The notes beneath the pieces were generated by a model. It searched no databases. It was given only the letters and a program-made list of their open reading frames with translations, and was not told where the DNA came from. Of a stretch of 64,000 nucleotides of DNA, positions 14,672 to 23,803 are shown piece by piece. The stretch is from Streptomyces griseus (GTDB taxonomy: Bacteria; Actinomycetota; Actinomycetes; Streptomycetales; Streptomycetaceae): contig NZ_MDKB01000001.1 of assembly GCF_001715295.1 (NCBI RefSeq), positions 1,429,292 to 1,493,291 of the forward strand, written 5' to 3'. The translations under genes were made by a program, and so were the position numbers. Each line of letters begins with the position of its first letter. Positions within the stretch are counted from its first letter, which is position 1.

Positions 14672-17600
14672 TCAGCCCAGCGGTTCGATACGGATGTCCC
14701 GGAACCTCACCTTGTTGCCGTGGTCCTGGAGGCGGATGGCCCCGGCCGACGGCCCCTCCGGCCGGCCCGCGCCGGTCGGTCCGTCGATCGCGACGTCGTC
14801 GTGCACCGTCCGGCCGTTCCACACGACCGTGACCCGCGCATCGGCGGTCTTGCGGCCGCTGTCGTCGAAGCGCGCGGCGCGGAAGGTGATGTCGTACGTC
14901 TGCCAGGTCTCCGGGGCGGTGGCCGCGTTGATGTCCGGCGCCTTCTTCTGGTAGATCGCCCCCGCCTCGTTCGTGTCCGGAGTGGTGTCGCCGTAGGAGT
15001 CGAGGATCTGCAGCTCGTAGCGGTCCTGGAGGTAGACACCGCTGTTGCCCCGGTCCTGTCCGGTCACGTCGTCGGGGAGCAGGGGCACCCGGAACTGCAG
15101 GCTCAGCCTGAAGTCCTGGTAGGCGTCCTTGGTGCGGATGTCACCGCAGCACACCTCCATCGACCGCTCGGCGGACAGCGGCCACTGGACGCGGCGGCCG
15201 TCCGTGTGCTGCCACTGGTCCTGCGAGCCGCCGGTACCGTCGAAGAGGGGGACGGGCTCCCCGTGGGGGCGCACGGTGATCAGGTCGAGGTTGACGTGAC
15301 CGGCGTCACCGGCATCGAAACGGTACGAGACGGTGTTGGGTCCGGCGTGCAGGCGGACCCGCTCGGTCCGCGTCGCCCAGTCGTCCCAGGTGCCGGTCGA
15401 GGTGAGCGGGATCTGTCTCAGCTTCTGCCCGTTGACGTAGAGCGAAAGGGACTTGGTGCCCTGGTAGGGGTTGGGCCCGTTGGCGTATCGGAGGTTCACG
15501 TCGTAGTCGCCGACCGCGGGGACGGTGACGTCGAAGGTCGTGGCGGCCTTGCCCTCGGTGTTGTAGCGGTCGACGAAGCCGCTGCCCGAGTAACCGGGAT
15601 GGTCCTTGTTGATTCCGGCCGTCCCGGTGAGCCGTGCCTCCTCCGCCTCGTACAGGGTGGCCGGGGGCGGCTGCTTGCCCGGCAGGGCGTTCAGCGTGTA
15701 CCACGCTTCGGTGCTCCACAGCGCCTCGCCCGACGCGGAGGCGAAGGGGCGCGGAGACCGCAGGTGCACCACCCGCCCGGGCTTGAGCCCGTCGAGCCGC
15801 AGACGTACGGTACGGCCGTCGTCGGCGAGTGCCGCGGAGCGCACGGCGAGCCGCTCCTCGGCGATCTTCGGGCCGCCGTAGTCGGAGGTCGGGGTGTAGC
15901 GCCACTGCTCCGCCCGGTAGCGGGTGGCCAGTTGTGCCGCGGTGTCCGATGACAGCGGCTGGGTGTACTCGAGGTCGAAGCCTCCCGGGACCGCCCGCAT
16001 CTCCTTGATGTCGAAGGTGTTGCCGCCGTTCGGTGTGAGTTTCTGCAGACCGAACTTCAGCTTCCCTTCCTGGCCCCAGTTGCCGTCGGCGCCGAGGCCG
16101 CCGGTGTAGAGGGCGCCGTCGGGTCCCATGGTGACGCGGTTGACGCCGGCTTCGAGCCCCTGGGTGTAGCGGAACACGGCCCCCTGGTACTCACCCTTCA
16201 CCTTCTCCAGGTACGCACGCTGGAGTCCGCCGTAGGTGACGTCGCCGATCAGCATCTGACCGGCGAACCGGCCCTTCGTCAACTGCAGAGGCGTGCTCGG
16301 GGAGTTGGCTATCTCGTTCTGCGGAAGCCAGAGCACGGGCTGGGAGACGGGCCGGCTGTCGAACGGGCCTGACGGCTCCGTGTAGTGGTTGAAGAAGCGG
16401 TCCTGCCTGATGTGGACGAGCTTCGACGCGGGGAGCCAGCCACCCTGGTTGTCGGTGGTGAAGATGTCACCGCCGGGGCCCCAGCCGATCCCGTTCGGTG
16501 TCCGCAGGCCACCCGCGACCGGCTGGATCCTGCCGGTCTTCCGGTTGACCTTGTACGTCGTGCCCCGGCCCGGTGCCGGCTGCGGAGTGGTGGTCGCACC
16601 GCCGTAGTTGATGGCCACGGACAGGTTGACGTAGAAGTATCCGTCCCGGTAGAGCAGGCCGAAGGCGAACTCGTGGAAGTTGCCGCCGTAGGGCCAGGTG
16701 GCCACCGTGCGGTACTCGTCGGTGACGGAGTCCTTGTCCGTGTCGACGAGTTGGGTCAGCTCGTACTTCTGTGAGACGTACAGCGATCCGTCGACGTACT
16801 TGATGCCCATCGGCTCCCGCAGGCCGCTCGCGACCTTCTTCACCGTCACCTTGTCACGGCTGGTGTCACCGGTGACATGGTCGAGGAGGTACACCTCCCC
16901 GGTCCGGTTGTCCGTACCGCCCCACGTGGAGAGCGCCAGACGTCCGTCGGGAAGCCAGTCCATACCGGTGACCTGGGGTTCGAAGCCGTCCGGGCGCAGG
17001 TCGGTGAGATCGAGGTCGGGGCGTACGCCGGCGAGCGGCAGGCCGTCACCGGGACTGTCCGCCCCCGATTCGCATTCCTTGCGGCCCGGCGCGGTGACCC
17101 GGACGACCCCGGCGTCGGTGCTCAGGGACTCACGCGGGACGACGGTGAAGTCACTCGCACCCGGTGGCCGCCAGGCGAGGGTGAGCTGCTGTCCGCCGCC
17201 TGCCTCGAAGTAGTCGATGCGGAACGGGTGCGAGCCGGCGCTGAGCTGCACGGACCCGTCCTTGGGCTCGGCACCGTGCAGGCCGTCGTGGTCGATGACC
17301 TCCCGGTCGTCGACGGTGAGGCGCGAGCCGTCGTCGCTGGTGAGCCGGAAGGCGTACGTGCCGTCGGCGGGTACGACCAGGTAGCCGGAGGCCTGGGCCA
17401 TGAAGTTGTCGGCGTAACCCCCGAAGTCGGCGACCGTGGACCAGTCCACGGTGGGCATCAGCTTGTCGTGGTTGGGCGTCTGGCCCGGCTTGAGCGTGCA
17501 CAGCGTGCTGAGTGGCACCTGGGTGTCGAAGACGCGAAGCGTGACGCCCGGTTCCTGGGGCGGAATCTCATCGGGTGCGGCGGCCGCCGGGAGGGCGGTC

Positions 17601-17680
17601 CAGACGCCTCCCGCCAGGAGGCTTCCGACGAGCACTGCGGTGAGTCGTCTTCGGGCACGTGGGAACAGCCGTGGATGCAT
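14672..17680 (-). CDS. Large secreted multidomain protein: PA14, beta-propeller, CBM, DUF1080
   Basis: The 1002-residue protein begins with a Sec signal (RARRR, a hydrophobic core and a cleavage region PAAAAP near residue 35). Four domains follow: PA14 (about 44-180, with YAFRLTSDDGSRLTVDDR), a glucose/sorbosone-dehydrogenase-like beta-propeller (about 215-660, with GMDWLPDGRLALSTW and GPDGALYTGGL), a CBM35/CBM6-type carbohydrate-binding module (about 675-805, starting TLYEAEEARLTG) and a DUF1080/3-keto-glycoside hydrolase domain (about 808-1002, starting EPVPLFDG and with GNSGVYLQDRYELQILDSYG). Such proteins process plant or microbial glycosides outside the cell. The start is fixed by TGGAGG just upstream. 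It stands alone, with a dyad at 17767-17787 in its upstream region. Confidence 0.88.
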   Translation of the reverse strand: MHPRLFPRARRRLTAVLVGSLLAGGVWTALPAAAAPDEIPPQEPGVTLRVFDTQVPLSTLCTLKPGQTPNHDKLMPTVDWSTVADFGGYADNFMAQASGYLVVPADGTYAFRLTSDDGSRLTVDDREVIDHDGLHGAEPKDGSVQLSAGSHPFRIDYFEAGGGQQLTLAWRPPGASDFTVVPRESLSTDAGVVRVTAPGRKECESGADSPGDGLPLAGVRPDLDLTDLRPDGFEPQVTGMDWLPDGRLALSTWGGTDNRTGEVYLLDHVTGDTSRDKVTVKKVASGLREPMGIKYVDGSLYVSQKYELTQLVDTDKDSVTDEYRTVATWPYGGNFHEFAFGLLYRDGYFYVNLSVAINYGGATTTPQPAPGRGTTYKVNRKTGRIQPVAGGLRTPNGIGWGPGGDIFTTDNQGGWLPASKLVHIRQDRFFNHYTEPSGPFDSRPVSQPVLWLPQNEIANSPSTPLQLTKGRFAGQMLIGDVTYGGLQRAYLEKVKGEYQGAVFRYTQGLEAGVNRVTMGPDGALYTGGLGADGNWGQEGKLKFGLQKLTPNGGNTFDIKEMRAVPGGFDLEYTQPLSSDTAAQLATRYRAEQWRYTPTSDYGGPKIAEERLAVRSAALADDGRTVRLRLDGLKPGRVVHLRSPRPFASASGEALWSTEAWYTLNALPGKQPPPATLYEAEEARLTGTAGINKDHPGYSGSGFVDRYNTEGKAATTFDVTVPAVGDYDVNLRYANGPNPYQGTKSLSLYVNGQKLRQIPLTSTGTWDDWATRTERVRLHAGPNTVSYRFDAGDAGHVNLDLITVRPHGEPVPLFDGTGGSQDQWQHTDGRRVQWPLSAERSMEVCCGDIRTKDAYQDFRLSLQFRVPLLPDDVTGQDRGNSGVYLQDRYELQILDSYGDTTPDTNEAGAIYQKKAPDINAATAPETWQTYDITFRAARFDDSGRKTADARVTVVWNGRTVHDDVAIDGPTGAGRPEGPSAGAIRLQDHGNKVRFRDIRIEPLG

Positions 17681-17766
17681 CGGTCCTCCAGAAGGGGGTC
17701 GCACTCCGGTGGGGCTGAACGAATCCGCGAAACAGCAGAACGCCTGCGGTTGCGCCGCCACGCTAA

Positions 17767-17787
17767 GGACTTCTGCCGAGGAAGTCC
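17767..17787 (-). promoter_or_regulatory. Inverted repeat GGACTTC-N7-GAAGTCC, likely operator
   Basis: A perfect 7-bp dyad in a locally AT-richer region about 90 nt upstream of the secreted glycosidase-like protein. Its size and position suit a LacI- or GntR-type operator, but no regulator gene is adjacent. Confidence 0.4.
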
Positions 17788-17964
17788 ATACTTTGTCATC
17801 TCAGAACTCAAAGTCACGTGAGCGCAGCGGAGTTCGAGGAACGGGTCCTGCGGCTGCCGACGCGGGCCGGGCGGGTGGGAGGCGGCACGGGACAGCATCT
17901 CGCCGAGGGTGGCGATCCGCCCGGTACGTCGATTCAGGGGCCGGACCCCGGAGGTGCGTCGCCG

Positions 17965-18015
17965 CCGGCGGGAGACGTATCCACGCGAGCACGGATGACA
18001 CCGTGCGCCCGCCGG
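17965..18015 (-). terminator. Nested hairpin downstream of modC
   Basis: Outer arms CCGGCGGG (17965-17972) and CCCGCCGG (18008-18015) enclose an inner dyad GCACGG/CCGTGC (17989-18006). It lies 54 bp past the modC stop. Confidence 0.5.
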
Positions 18016-18068
18016 AACGAGCGGGGAGACCGTGGGCACCGCAACGAGCGCCGAGCCGGACCCCACGG

Positions 18069-19151
18069 TCAGGCGGGGTACGTGTGCGTCTGCGTGGCCT
18101 TGACCGCGGCCCAGACCGGGGCGCCCGGACGGAGGTCGAGTTCGGCGGCGGCGACGGTCGTCAGATCGGCGACCAGCGGGAGTCCGCCGGTGAGGTCGGC
18201 GCGGACCCGGTCGCCGTGCGTCTCGAGTCCCGCGACCTCGCAGCGCCACAGGTTGCGGGCGCTCGAACCGGTGGGGCGCTCGCGGTACAGGGTGACGGCG
18301 CTCGGTGGGAAGGCGACGAACGCCGGACCGGTGAGCTCCTCCGTGGTGGTGATCACGTGACCCGCTTCGAGCCGCACCACGTGCCCCTCGGCCCGCCCCT
18401 TGTACAGATTCAGGCCGACCAGCCGGGCGATGTAATCCGTACGCGGACGGCGGGCGATGTCCGAGGGTGCGCCCTCCTGGACGACCAGGCCGTGCTCGAT
18501 GACGACGAGCCGGTCGGCCAGCACCATGGCGTCCAGCGGATCGTGCGTGACCAGCACCGCCACCGCCTCGAAGTCGGCCAGATGGCGGCGGAGCTGGGCG
18601 CGGACGTCCAGGCGGGTACGGGCGTCGAGCGCGGCGAGCGGCTCGTCCAGGAGCAGCAGACGGGGGCGGGTCGCCAGGGCGCGGGCCAGGGCGACGCGCT
18701 GGGCCTGGCCACCCGAGAGACGGCGCGGCTTCACCCCGGAGTGCTCCGCGAGACCCATGCGGTCCAGCCACCGGGCGGCTTGCGCGCGGGCGTCGGCCTT
18801 GGAGGCGCCGTGGCAGCGGGGGCCGAAAGCGACGTTGTCGAGAGCGGTCAGGTGAGGGAAGAGCAGGTAGTCCTGGAAGACCACTCCCACGGGGCGGCCC
18901 TCGGGCGGCGTACCGTCCAACACCGTTCCGTCCAGACGCAGATGGCCGGAGCTGAGCGGGGTGAGCCCGGCGAGGGCACGCAGGGCGGTGGTCTTGCCGG
19001 CCCCGTTCGGCCCGAGCAGGGCGACGACATCGCCGGGCGCGACCCTCAGCGCCACGTCGAGACGGAAGCCGCCGCGGTCCACGACGAGCCGGGCGTCCAG
19101 GCCCGCCACGTGGGCCGGGCCCGAGCCGCATTCCTTGCCGAAGTCGGTCAT
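18069..19151 (-). CDS. modC: Molybdate ABC transporter, ATP-binding protein
   Basis: The 360-residue ATPase has Walker A GPNGAGKTT, the Q-loop VFQDYLLFPHLT, signature LSGGQAQR, Walker B LLLLDEPLAALD and H-loop VTHDP. A C-terminal TOBE domain (about residues 285-355) is the oxyanion-binding regulatory module typical of ModC. It is the last gene of modABC and lies 61 bp behind modB. The start ATG at 19151 has no strong ribosome binding site. It energises uptake of molybdate, and possibly tungstate, for molybdenum-cofactor enzymes. Confidence 0.93.
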   Translation of the reverse strand: MTDFGKECGSGPAHVAGLDARLVVDRGGFRLDVALRVAPGDVVALLGPNGAGKTTALRALAGLTPLSSGHLRLDGTVLDGTPPEGRPVGVVFQDYLLFPHLTALDNVAFGPRCHGASKADARAQAARWLDRMGLAEHSGVKPRRLSGGQAQRVALARALATRPRLLLLDEPLAALDARTRLDVRAQLRRHLADFEAVAVLVTHDPLDAMVLADRLVVIEHGLVVQEGAPSDIARRPRTDYIARLVGLNLYKGRAEGHVVRLEAGHVITTTEELTGPAFVAFPPSAVTLYRERPTGSSARNLWRCEVAGLETHGDRVRADLTGGLPLVADLTTVAAAELDLRPGAPVWAAVKATQTHTYPA

Positions 19152-19212
19152 CGGACGGGCATCCCGTGGTCGGACGGCCCGGTGGAGACCGTGAGGGGTG
19201 GGGACACGCCGG

Positions 19213-20088
19213 TCATCGCACGGTCGCCCAGCGGTCGCGCAGTCCCGCGAGGACCGCGACGGACACGGCGAGCAGGACCAGGCTCAGCGCGACGGCGGCT
19301 GCCGGATCGTTCTGCAGGGCCAGGTAGACGGCCAGCGGCATGGTCTGGGTACGACCCGGGAAGTTGCCCGCGAACGTGATCGTCGCACCGAACTCGCCGA
19401 GCGCCCTGGCCCAGGCCAGGACGGAACCCGCCGCGATGCCGGGCATGATCAGGGGCAGGGTGACCCGCCGGAACGCGGTGAAGCGGGAGGCGCCCAGGGT
19501 CATGGCCGCCTCCTCGAAACGCGGGTCGGCGGCCCGCAGCGTGCCCTCCACGCTGATGACCAGGAACGGCATCGCGACGAACGCCTCCGCGACCACGACG
19601 CCCGCGGTGGTGAACGGCAGGGTGATCCCGAACCAGGAGTCCAGCCACTGCCCGACGACTCCGTTGCGCCCGAGCGCCAGCAGCAGTGCCACACCGCCGA
19701 CCACCGGGGGCAGGACCAGAGGGAGCGTCACCAGCGCGCGCACGAGCCCGCGTCCGCGGAACTCGGCGCGTGCGAGCAGCCACGCCAGCGGCACTCCGAG
19801 AACCAGGCTCACGGCGGTGGCCGCGCTCGCGCAGATCAGGGACAGCCGCAGGGCTTCCCAGACCTCCGCGCTGGTCAGCTGTTCAGGAAGGCTGCGCCAG
19901 GGGGTCCGCACGAGAAGGGCGGTCAGCGGCAGCAGCAGGAACACCAGGCCGGCGAGGGCGGGCAGCAGCAGCGGCAGGGGCACCCCACGCCCTGCGCCCA
20001 CCCGGGCACGCCGACCGCCCGGCCCGCCCCGGGTCCCGGCACCCGTACGGATCTCGGCCCCGGAGTCCGGCCTGTACGGCGTACTCAC
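19213..20088 (-). CDS. modB: Molybdate ABC transporter, permease
   Basis: The 291-residue permease has five to six hydrophobic segments and the cytoplasmic coupling motif EEAAMTLGASRFTAFRRVTL (the EAA loop) followed by LPLIMPGIAAG. This is the ModB/CysT class. The N-terminus carries a basic, glycine-rich extension of about 35 residues before the first helix. It starts with GTG and overlaps the modA stop by 4 bp (GTGA), so translation is coupled to modA. Confidence 0.92.
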   Translation of the reverse strand: MSTPYRPDSGAEIRTGAGTRGGPGGRRARVGAGRGVPLPLLLPALAGLVFLLLPLTALLVRTPWRSLPEQLTSAEVWEALRLSLICASAATAVSLVLGVPLAWLLARAEFRGRGLVRALVTLPLVLPPVVGGVALLLALGRNGVVGQWLDSWFGITLPFTTAGVVVAEAFVAMPFLVISVEGTLRAADPRFEEAAMTLGASRFTAFRRVTLPLIMPGIAAGSVLAWARALGEFGATITFAGNFPGRTQTMPLAVYLALQNDPAAAVALSLVLLAVSVAVLAGLRDRWATVR

Positions 20089-20897
20089 GGCGCGAGGAAC
20101 CCGGCTCCGGTCAGGACCTTCCGGCCCTCGGCGGACCGCACGTAGGCGACGAACTCCTCGGCTGCCGCGGGGTTGGGCGCGTCCTTGAGGAGCGCGATCG
20201 GGTAGTCGTTGACGGCATCGGCCGACTCGGGGAACTCCACGCCCTCCACCTTGTCACCCGCGGCCTCGACATCGGTCCTGTAGACCACCGAGGCGTCGGC
20301 CTCCTTCAGCTCGACCTTCGTCAGCGCGCTCTTGACGTCCTGCTCGTAGGAGACGGGCGTGAGCTCCAGTCCCGCCGCATCGAGGGCCTTCTGCGTGGCG
20401 GCGCCGCACGGCACCGTACGGTCGCAGAGTACGACCTTGAGGCCGGCCCCGGTGAGGTCCTTCAGCGAGGTGATCCTGTCCGGATTACCGGGCAGGGTGG
20501 CGATCTCCAGCTGGTTGCGCACGAAGGTGGAGGGCGTCCCCGACACTCCGCCCGCGTCGGAGACGACGGCCATCGTCCTGGGACTGGCGGCCGCGAAGAC
20601 ATCGGCCGGTGCTCCGCCGGTGATGCCGGCGGCCAGGGTGTCGCTGCCGCCGAAGCTGAAGGTGACCTTCGTTCCCGGGTGCGCCTTCTCGAAGTCCTTG
20701 CCCAGCGCCGTGAAGCTCTCCTTGAGGGAGGCGGCCGCGAAGACAGTCACCGGGCCGGAGACGTTCCCGGATCCGTCGGCGGAAGCCGACGAGCCCGGCG
20801 TGGAGGAGCCGCCGGGGGAGGAGCAGGCACTCAGCGCCAGCAGCACGGCTGCGCCTGCGCCGGCCCGTAGGGTCCGCTGCACGGAACGGGGCGTCAT
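20085..20897 (-). CDS. modA: Molybdate-binding lipoprotein
   Basis: The 270-residue protein has a lipoprotein signal ending in LSAC, a Ser/Gly-rich linker and a periplasmic-binding-protein type 2 fold: VTVFAAASLKESFTALG at the start, FSFGGSDTLAAGI, and GAPADVFAAAS, all conserved in ModA, whose serines bind the oxyanion. The ATG at 20897 is chosen because it directly precedes the signal peptide (MTPRSVQRTLRAGAG) and is preceded by a GAGGGAG run. It is the first gene of modABC and has a leader of about 100 nt with hairpins. Confidence 0.92.
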   Translation of the reverse strand: MTPRSVQRTLRAGAGAAVLLALSACSSPGGSSTPGSSASADGSGNVSGPVTVFAAASLKESFTALGKDFEKAHPGTKVTFSFGGSDTLAAGITGGAPADVFAAASPRTMAVVSDAGGVSGTPSTFVRNQLEIATLPGNPDRITSLKDLTGAGLKVVLCDRTVPCGAATQKALDAAGLELTPVSYEQDVKSALTKVELKEADASVVYRTDVEAAGDKVEGVEFPESADAVNDYPIALLKDAPNPAAAEEFVAYVRSAEGRKVLTGAGFLAP

Positions 20898-21710
20898 CAC
20901 GGGTCTGCTCCCTCTGACTCTTTCGGGCGTTCGCGTGTACGGAGGCTCGCTCCGCCGACGTGCGGCGGGCGAGCGCACTCCCGTCCAGGTGGACGGGCAC
21001 GCGCTGATCATACTGCCGCAGATACAAGGCGTAAGTCTCTCGTCGCATCGCATGAGCTGGACATGGGGTGATTACAGGATGCATGTGCGTGTGTACGAGG
21101 CTGCCCCTGAGGGCTCTCCCCAGGGGAGGTGACCCGTGAACCGGCGCACGGCGGTTGCCTCCGCTCCCGTGACCTCGCGCGCCCGGCCGGCTGACGGGGG
21201 CCGGTCCGCTCGTGCGGCCCCGGGACCGGACCCGGGACGGCGCAGGCTGCGCGACCGGCGGTATCCGGCGCGATCTCCGCAGGGGGCCGCGGCTGAGGAA
21301 TCCTTCCCGTCGCCGCACCAGGCTCCGCCGCCTCCGGTGCGCGGACCGGCCGCGGTTCCTGACCGCCGCGACGGGTGCGAACGCCCCTTCCTCCCGCTCT
21401 CGCGGGCGGAGCCGACCCGGACCTCGGGCACGCTCCCGCCCGGCGCGTCACGAGCATCGACGGCGTACCCCCGGCCGGCGCCCACCTCGTCATGGGGCAG
21501 GGCCGGTACGGTGCCAGGGGCGTCGGTACGGGCTACGCGAGGCTCGCGAAGGACGTCACACGCCGAGAACGCGGGACGGGCGGATTCCGGCCCCCGGCCA
21601 CCGGGGTAACCGGCTCCGGCGGGTCAGGAGTGAGGGAGTCACGGGCAACGAAGCGCCGGGAGCCCCCTCGTGCCGGCACATCCCGCATACGAGGGCCGCC
21701 GGCTGAGCAG
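20898..21710. other. Long non-coding region between the molybdate regulator and modA
   Basis: About 0.8 kb. The modA-proximal 110 bp hold a -10-like TATGAT (21012-21007 on the minus strand) and two hairpins. The remaining 600 bp show no convincing gene; a plus-strand frame from 21136 has a good AGGGGAGGTG site but a low-complexity Arg/Pro-rich product. Confidence 0.5.
20945..21012 (-). promoter_or_regulatory. Putative modA promoter and structured leader
   Basis: On the minus strand TATGAT (21012-21007) could be the -10 box. Immediately downstream come two dyads: CCCGTCC-AGGT-GGACGGG (20980-20997) and a longer imperfect one GCTCGCTCCGCCG/CGGCGGGCGAGC (about 20945-20973). The -35 region is poor. 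Confidence 0.35.
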
Positions 21711-22103
21711 TCAGGTCCGGTCGATGTGTACGTTGGTCGACTTCACGCGGGCGGTGGCCTCCATGCCGACTTCCAGGCCCAGCTCCTCCACGGCCTCACG
21801 TGTCAGCAGGGACACCAGCCGGTGCGGACCCGCCTGGATCTCCACCTGAGCCGCGACGTCACCCAGCTTGACGGCGGTGACGATGCCCGGAAAGGCGTTC
21901 CGCGCAGATGTGTACGGGGTCTCCCCCTCCGTGACGCTCCCGGCGATCTCCACCGAGAAGGCGGCCAGATCCCTGCCGTCGATGAGCCGGCGCCCGCTCT
22001 CGTCGCGGTGAGTCGCCACCCTGCCCGCGTCCGCCCATCGGCGTGCCGTGTCCGGGCTCACGCCCAGCAGTCGTGCCGCCTGGCCGATCGTGTAGAACTG
22101 CAT
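21711..22103 (-). CDS. HTH-TOBE molybdate-responsive regulator
   Basis: The 130-residue protein has an N-terminal MerR/excisionase-type helix-turn-helix (YTIGQAARLLGVSPDTARRW, residues 3-22) and a C-terminal TOBE/Mop domain (about 63-128) that binds molybdate in ModE- and MopI-like proteins. It lies upstream of modABC on the same strand and probably controls it. The ATG at 22103 lacks a ribosome binding site but has TATCTT 7 nt upstream and TTTGCA 18 nt before that, so it is probably leaderless. The palindrome TTGCATATGCAA overlaps the -35 box, which points to autoregulation. Confidence 0.85.
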   Translation of the reverse strand: MQFYTIGQAARLLGVSPDTARRWADAGRVATHRDESGRRLIDGRDLAAFSVEIAGSVTEGETPYTSARNAFPGIVTAVKLGDVAAQVEIQAGPHRLVSLLTREAVEELGLEVGMEATARVKSTNVHIDRT

Positions 22104-22110
22104 GCCGGTC

Positions 22111-22140
22111 AAGATAGCCAGCTGCGCTTGCATATGCAAA
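22111..22140 (-). promoter_or_regulatory. Promoter and palindromic operator of the molybdate regulator
   Basis: On the minus strand: -35 TTTGCA (22140-22135), 18-bp spacer, -10 TATCTT (22116-22111), then 7 nt to the ATG. The perfect palindrome TTGCATATGCAA (22128-22139) covers the -35 box, so a bound protein would block RNA polymerase. Confidence 0.6.
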
Positions 22141-22267
22141 CGCATGGGGGCCTGGTGGTCGGCAGGCGCGGCACCGGGGCGCCGAGGGCGGAGCCCGTGC
22201 AGCAGCGGAAGGCCGGTGGCCGCCCGTCGCTCCGCCTGGACTCCTGGCGCGCTGCGGGGCGGCGGGC

Positions 22268-23803
22268 CTATCGGCCGAGGCCGCCCGAGACGGCCTCCAG
22301 GATCGGTCCGGCCGCCACGCCCATGGCTGCCGAGAGCGTGGCGCAGGTGTAGGCGACGGCCCGCGCGGGGCGGTTCTCGGTCGCGGGAACGGCCGGTGCC
22401 GGAGCCCGAGCGGAAGACCGTTCCTGGGCCGACGACGGCACCGGAACCGAAGCGGAAGAGCTCCGGGATCCGGCCGCGGAAGCGTGCGCCGCGACGGCCT
22501 CCGGTACCCGGCCGTCCACGCGGGCGAACGCCGGCAGGATCCAGCGCAGGTAGTAGAAGAGGGAGGCGAGGGTGTTGACCGCGGCCAGGACGGCGAGCCA
22601 GGCGTAGCCGCCGTCGATCGCCGCGGTGAACATCTCGAGCTTTCCGACGAAGACGGCCGTGGGCGGGGTGCCGACCAGGCCCAGCAGGCAGATCACCAGC
22701 GCGGCCGTGAGAAGAGGACGCCGGTGGGCCAGGCCGCGGTAGTCCTCGACGCGTGTGGCGTGGGGAAGGGAGCAGACCACCGCGAAGGCGCCGAGGTTGG
22801 TGACGGCGTATGCGGCGAGGTAGTACAGCAGGGCCGGCTGCGCCTGGTCGGTACGGGTGGCGACGGCGACCGGCACGAGGAGGTAACCGACCTGGCTGAT
22901 GGTGGAGTAGGCGAGCAGCCGTTTGACGTCGCTCTGGAAGAAGGCTGCGAGATTGCCCAGGGTCATCGACGCTGCGGCGAGGACGGCGAGCAGTGCGGCC
23001 CAGGGCAACGGTGCCGCGTCGAGGGGGACGGCGCCGAGCCGGAAGAGTGCGATGAGCGCGCCGATCTTCGGCAGGGTGGAGATCAGGGCCGCCGCATGGG
23101 GGGAACTGCCCTGCACCGCGTCGGGGATCCAGTGATGCGCGGGTACGGCGCCCGCTTCGAAGAGCGGCCCGGCCAGGACTCCGAGCGTGCCGGCGGTGAC
23201 GAGCGCCCGGGGGGCGTCGCCGAGCACGCCGGCCAGGGCGGGGTACCCCGTGCTCCCGCCGGCGGCGTACAGGAGCGTGATGCCGGCGAGCATCACGACT
23301 CCGAGCAGGGCGCCCATGACGTAGTACTTCAGGGCGGCTTCGGTGCCCGGGCCGTCCTTGCGGAAGCCGGCCAGGGTGTAGGTGGGGATGGAGGCCAGGA
23401 GGTACCCGGCGGACAGCAGCAGCAGGTCCTGTGCGCCGGCCAGCACGACCGCTCCCAGCAGGGCGAGTTGGAGCAGGACGTAGAACTCGGTCTCGCGGGG
23501 GTCCCCGTGCAGGGGACCCAGGCTGAGCGCGAGGACGGCCAGTCCTCCCCCGAGGAGGACGACGCGGCCGGTGCCCGTGAGGGCGTCGAGGGCGAAGGCG
23601 CCGCCGAAGACGGTGGTGGCCGGACCCGGAGCCGCCACGGCCGCGGCGGCGATCCCGGCGGCGCACGCCGCGGCCGCGAACGCTCCCGTGATCCACTGCC
23701 GTCGGCGCGGCAGCCAGGCGCCGAGGAGCAGGCCCACCACGGCCCCGGCGGCCAGGAGGATCTCCGGGAGGATGCCGAGAGGGTTCTCGTTCATCTCCGT
23801 CAT
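22268..23803 (-). CDS. nuoN: NuoN-like proton-channel subunit, divergent
   Basis: The 511-residue antiporter-like subunit has about 14 helices and recognisable NuoN segments (EAALKYYVMGALLG, FFQSDVKRLLAYSTISQVGYL). Two residues that canonical NuoN uses for proton transfer seem to be replaced: the lysine of the broken helix 7 (normally GFK..xxVPFHxW) is Glu in PLFEAGAVPAHHW, and the helix-5 glutamate site reads LSAGYLLASIPTY. A low-complexity Ser/Ala/Pro linker of about 50 residues precedes the last helix. It overlaps nuoM by 4 bp (ATGA) and ends the operon. Confidence 0.88.
   Translation of the reverse strand: MTEMNENPLGILPEILLAAGAVVGLLLGAWLPRRRQWITGAFAAAACAAGIAAAAVAAPGPATTVFGGAFALDALTGTGRVVLLGGGLAVLALSLGPLHGDPRETEFYVLLQLALLGAVVLAGAQDLLLLSAGYLLASIPTYTLAGFRKDGPGTEAALKYYVMGALLGVVMLAGITLLYAAGGSTGYPALAGVLGDAPRALVTAGTLGVLAGPLFEAGAVPAHHWIPDAVQGSSPHAAALISTLPKIGALIALFRLGAVPLDAAPLPWAALLAVLAAASMTLGNLAAFFQSDVKRLLAYSTISQVGYLLVPVAVATRTDQAQPALLYYLAAYAVTNLGAFAVVCSLPHATRVEDYRGLAHRRPLLTAALVICLLGLVGTPPTAVFVGKLEMFTAAIDGGYAWLAVLAAVNTLASLFYYLRWILPAFARVDGRVPEAVAAHASAAGSRSSSASVPVPSSAQERSSARAPAPAVPATENRPARAVAYTCATLSAAMGVAAGPILEAVSGGLGR

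Larger units (their letters stand above)
17681..18068. other. Non-coding region between the secreted protein gene and modC
   Basis: It contains the promoter region and a dyad for the secreted protein (17767-17787) and a nested hairpin after modC (17965-18015). No gene is seen. Confidence 0.55.

Noticed and set aside
21136..21609. Plus-strand frame with a good AGGGGAGGTG site before GTG
   Set aside because: The product is Arg/Pro-rich and low in complexity, third codon positions are less GC-biased than in neighbours, and no family is recognisable. It could still be a small real gene.
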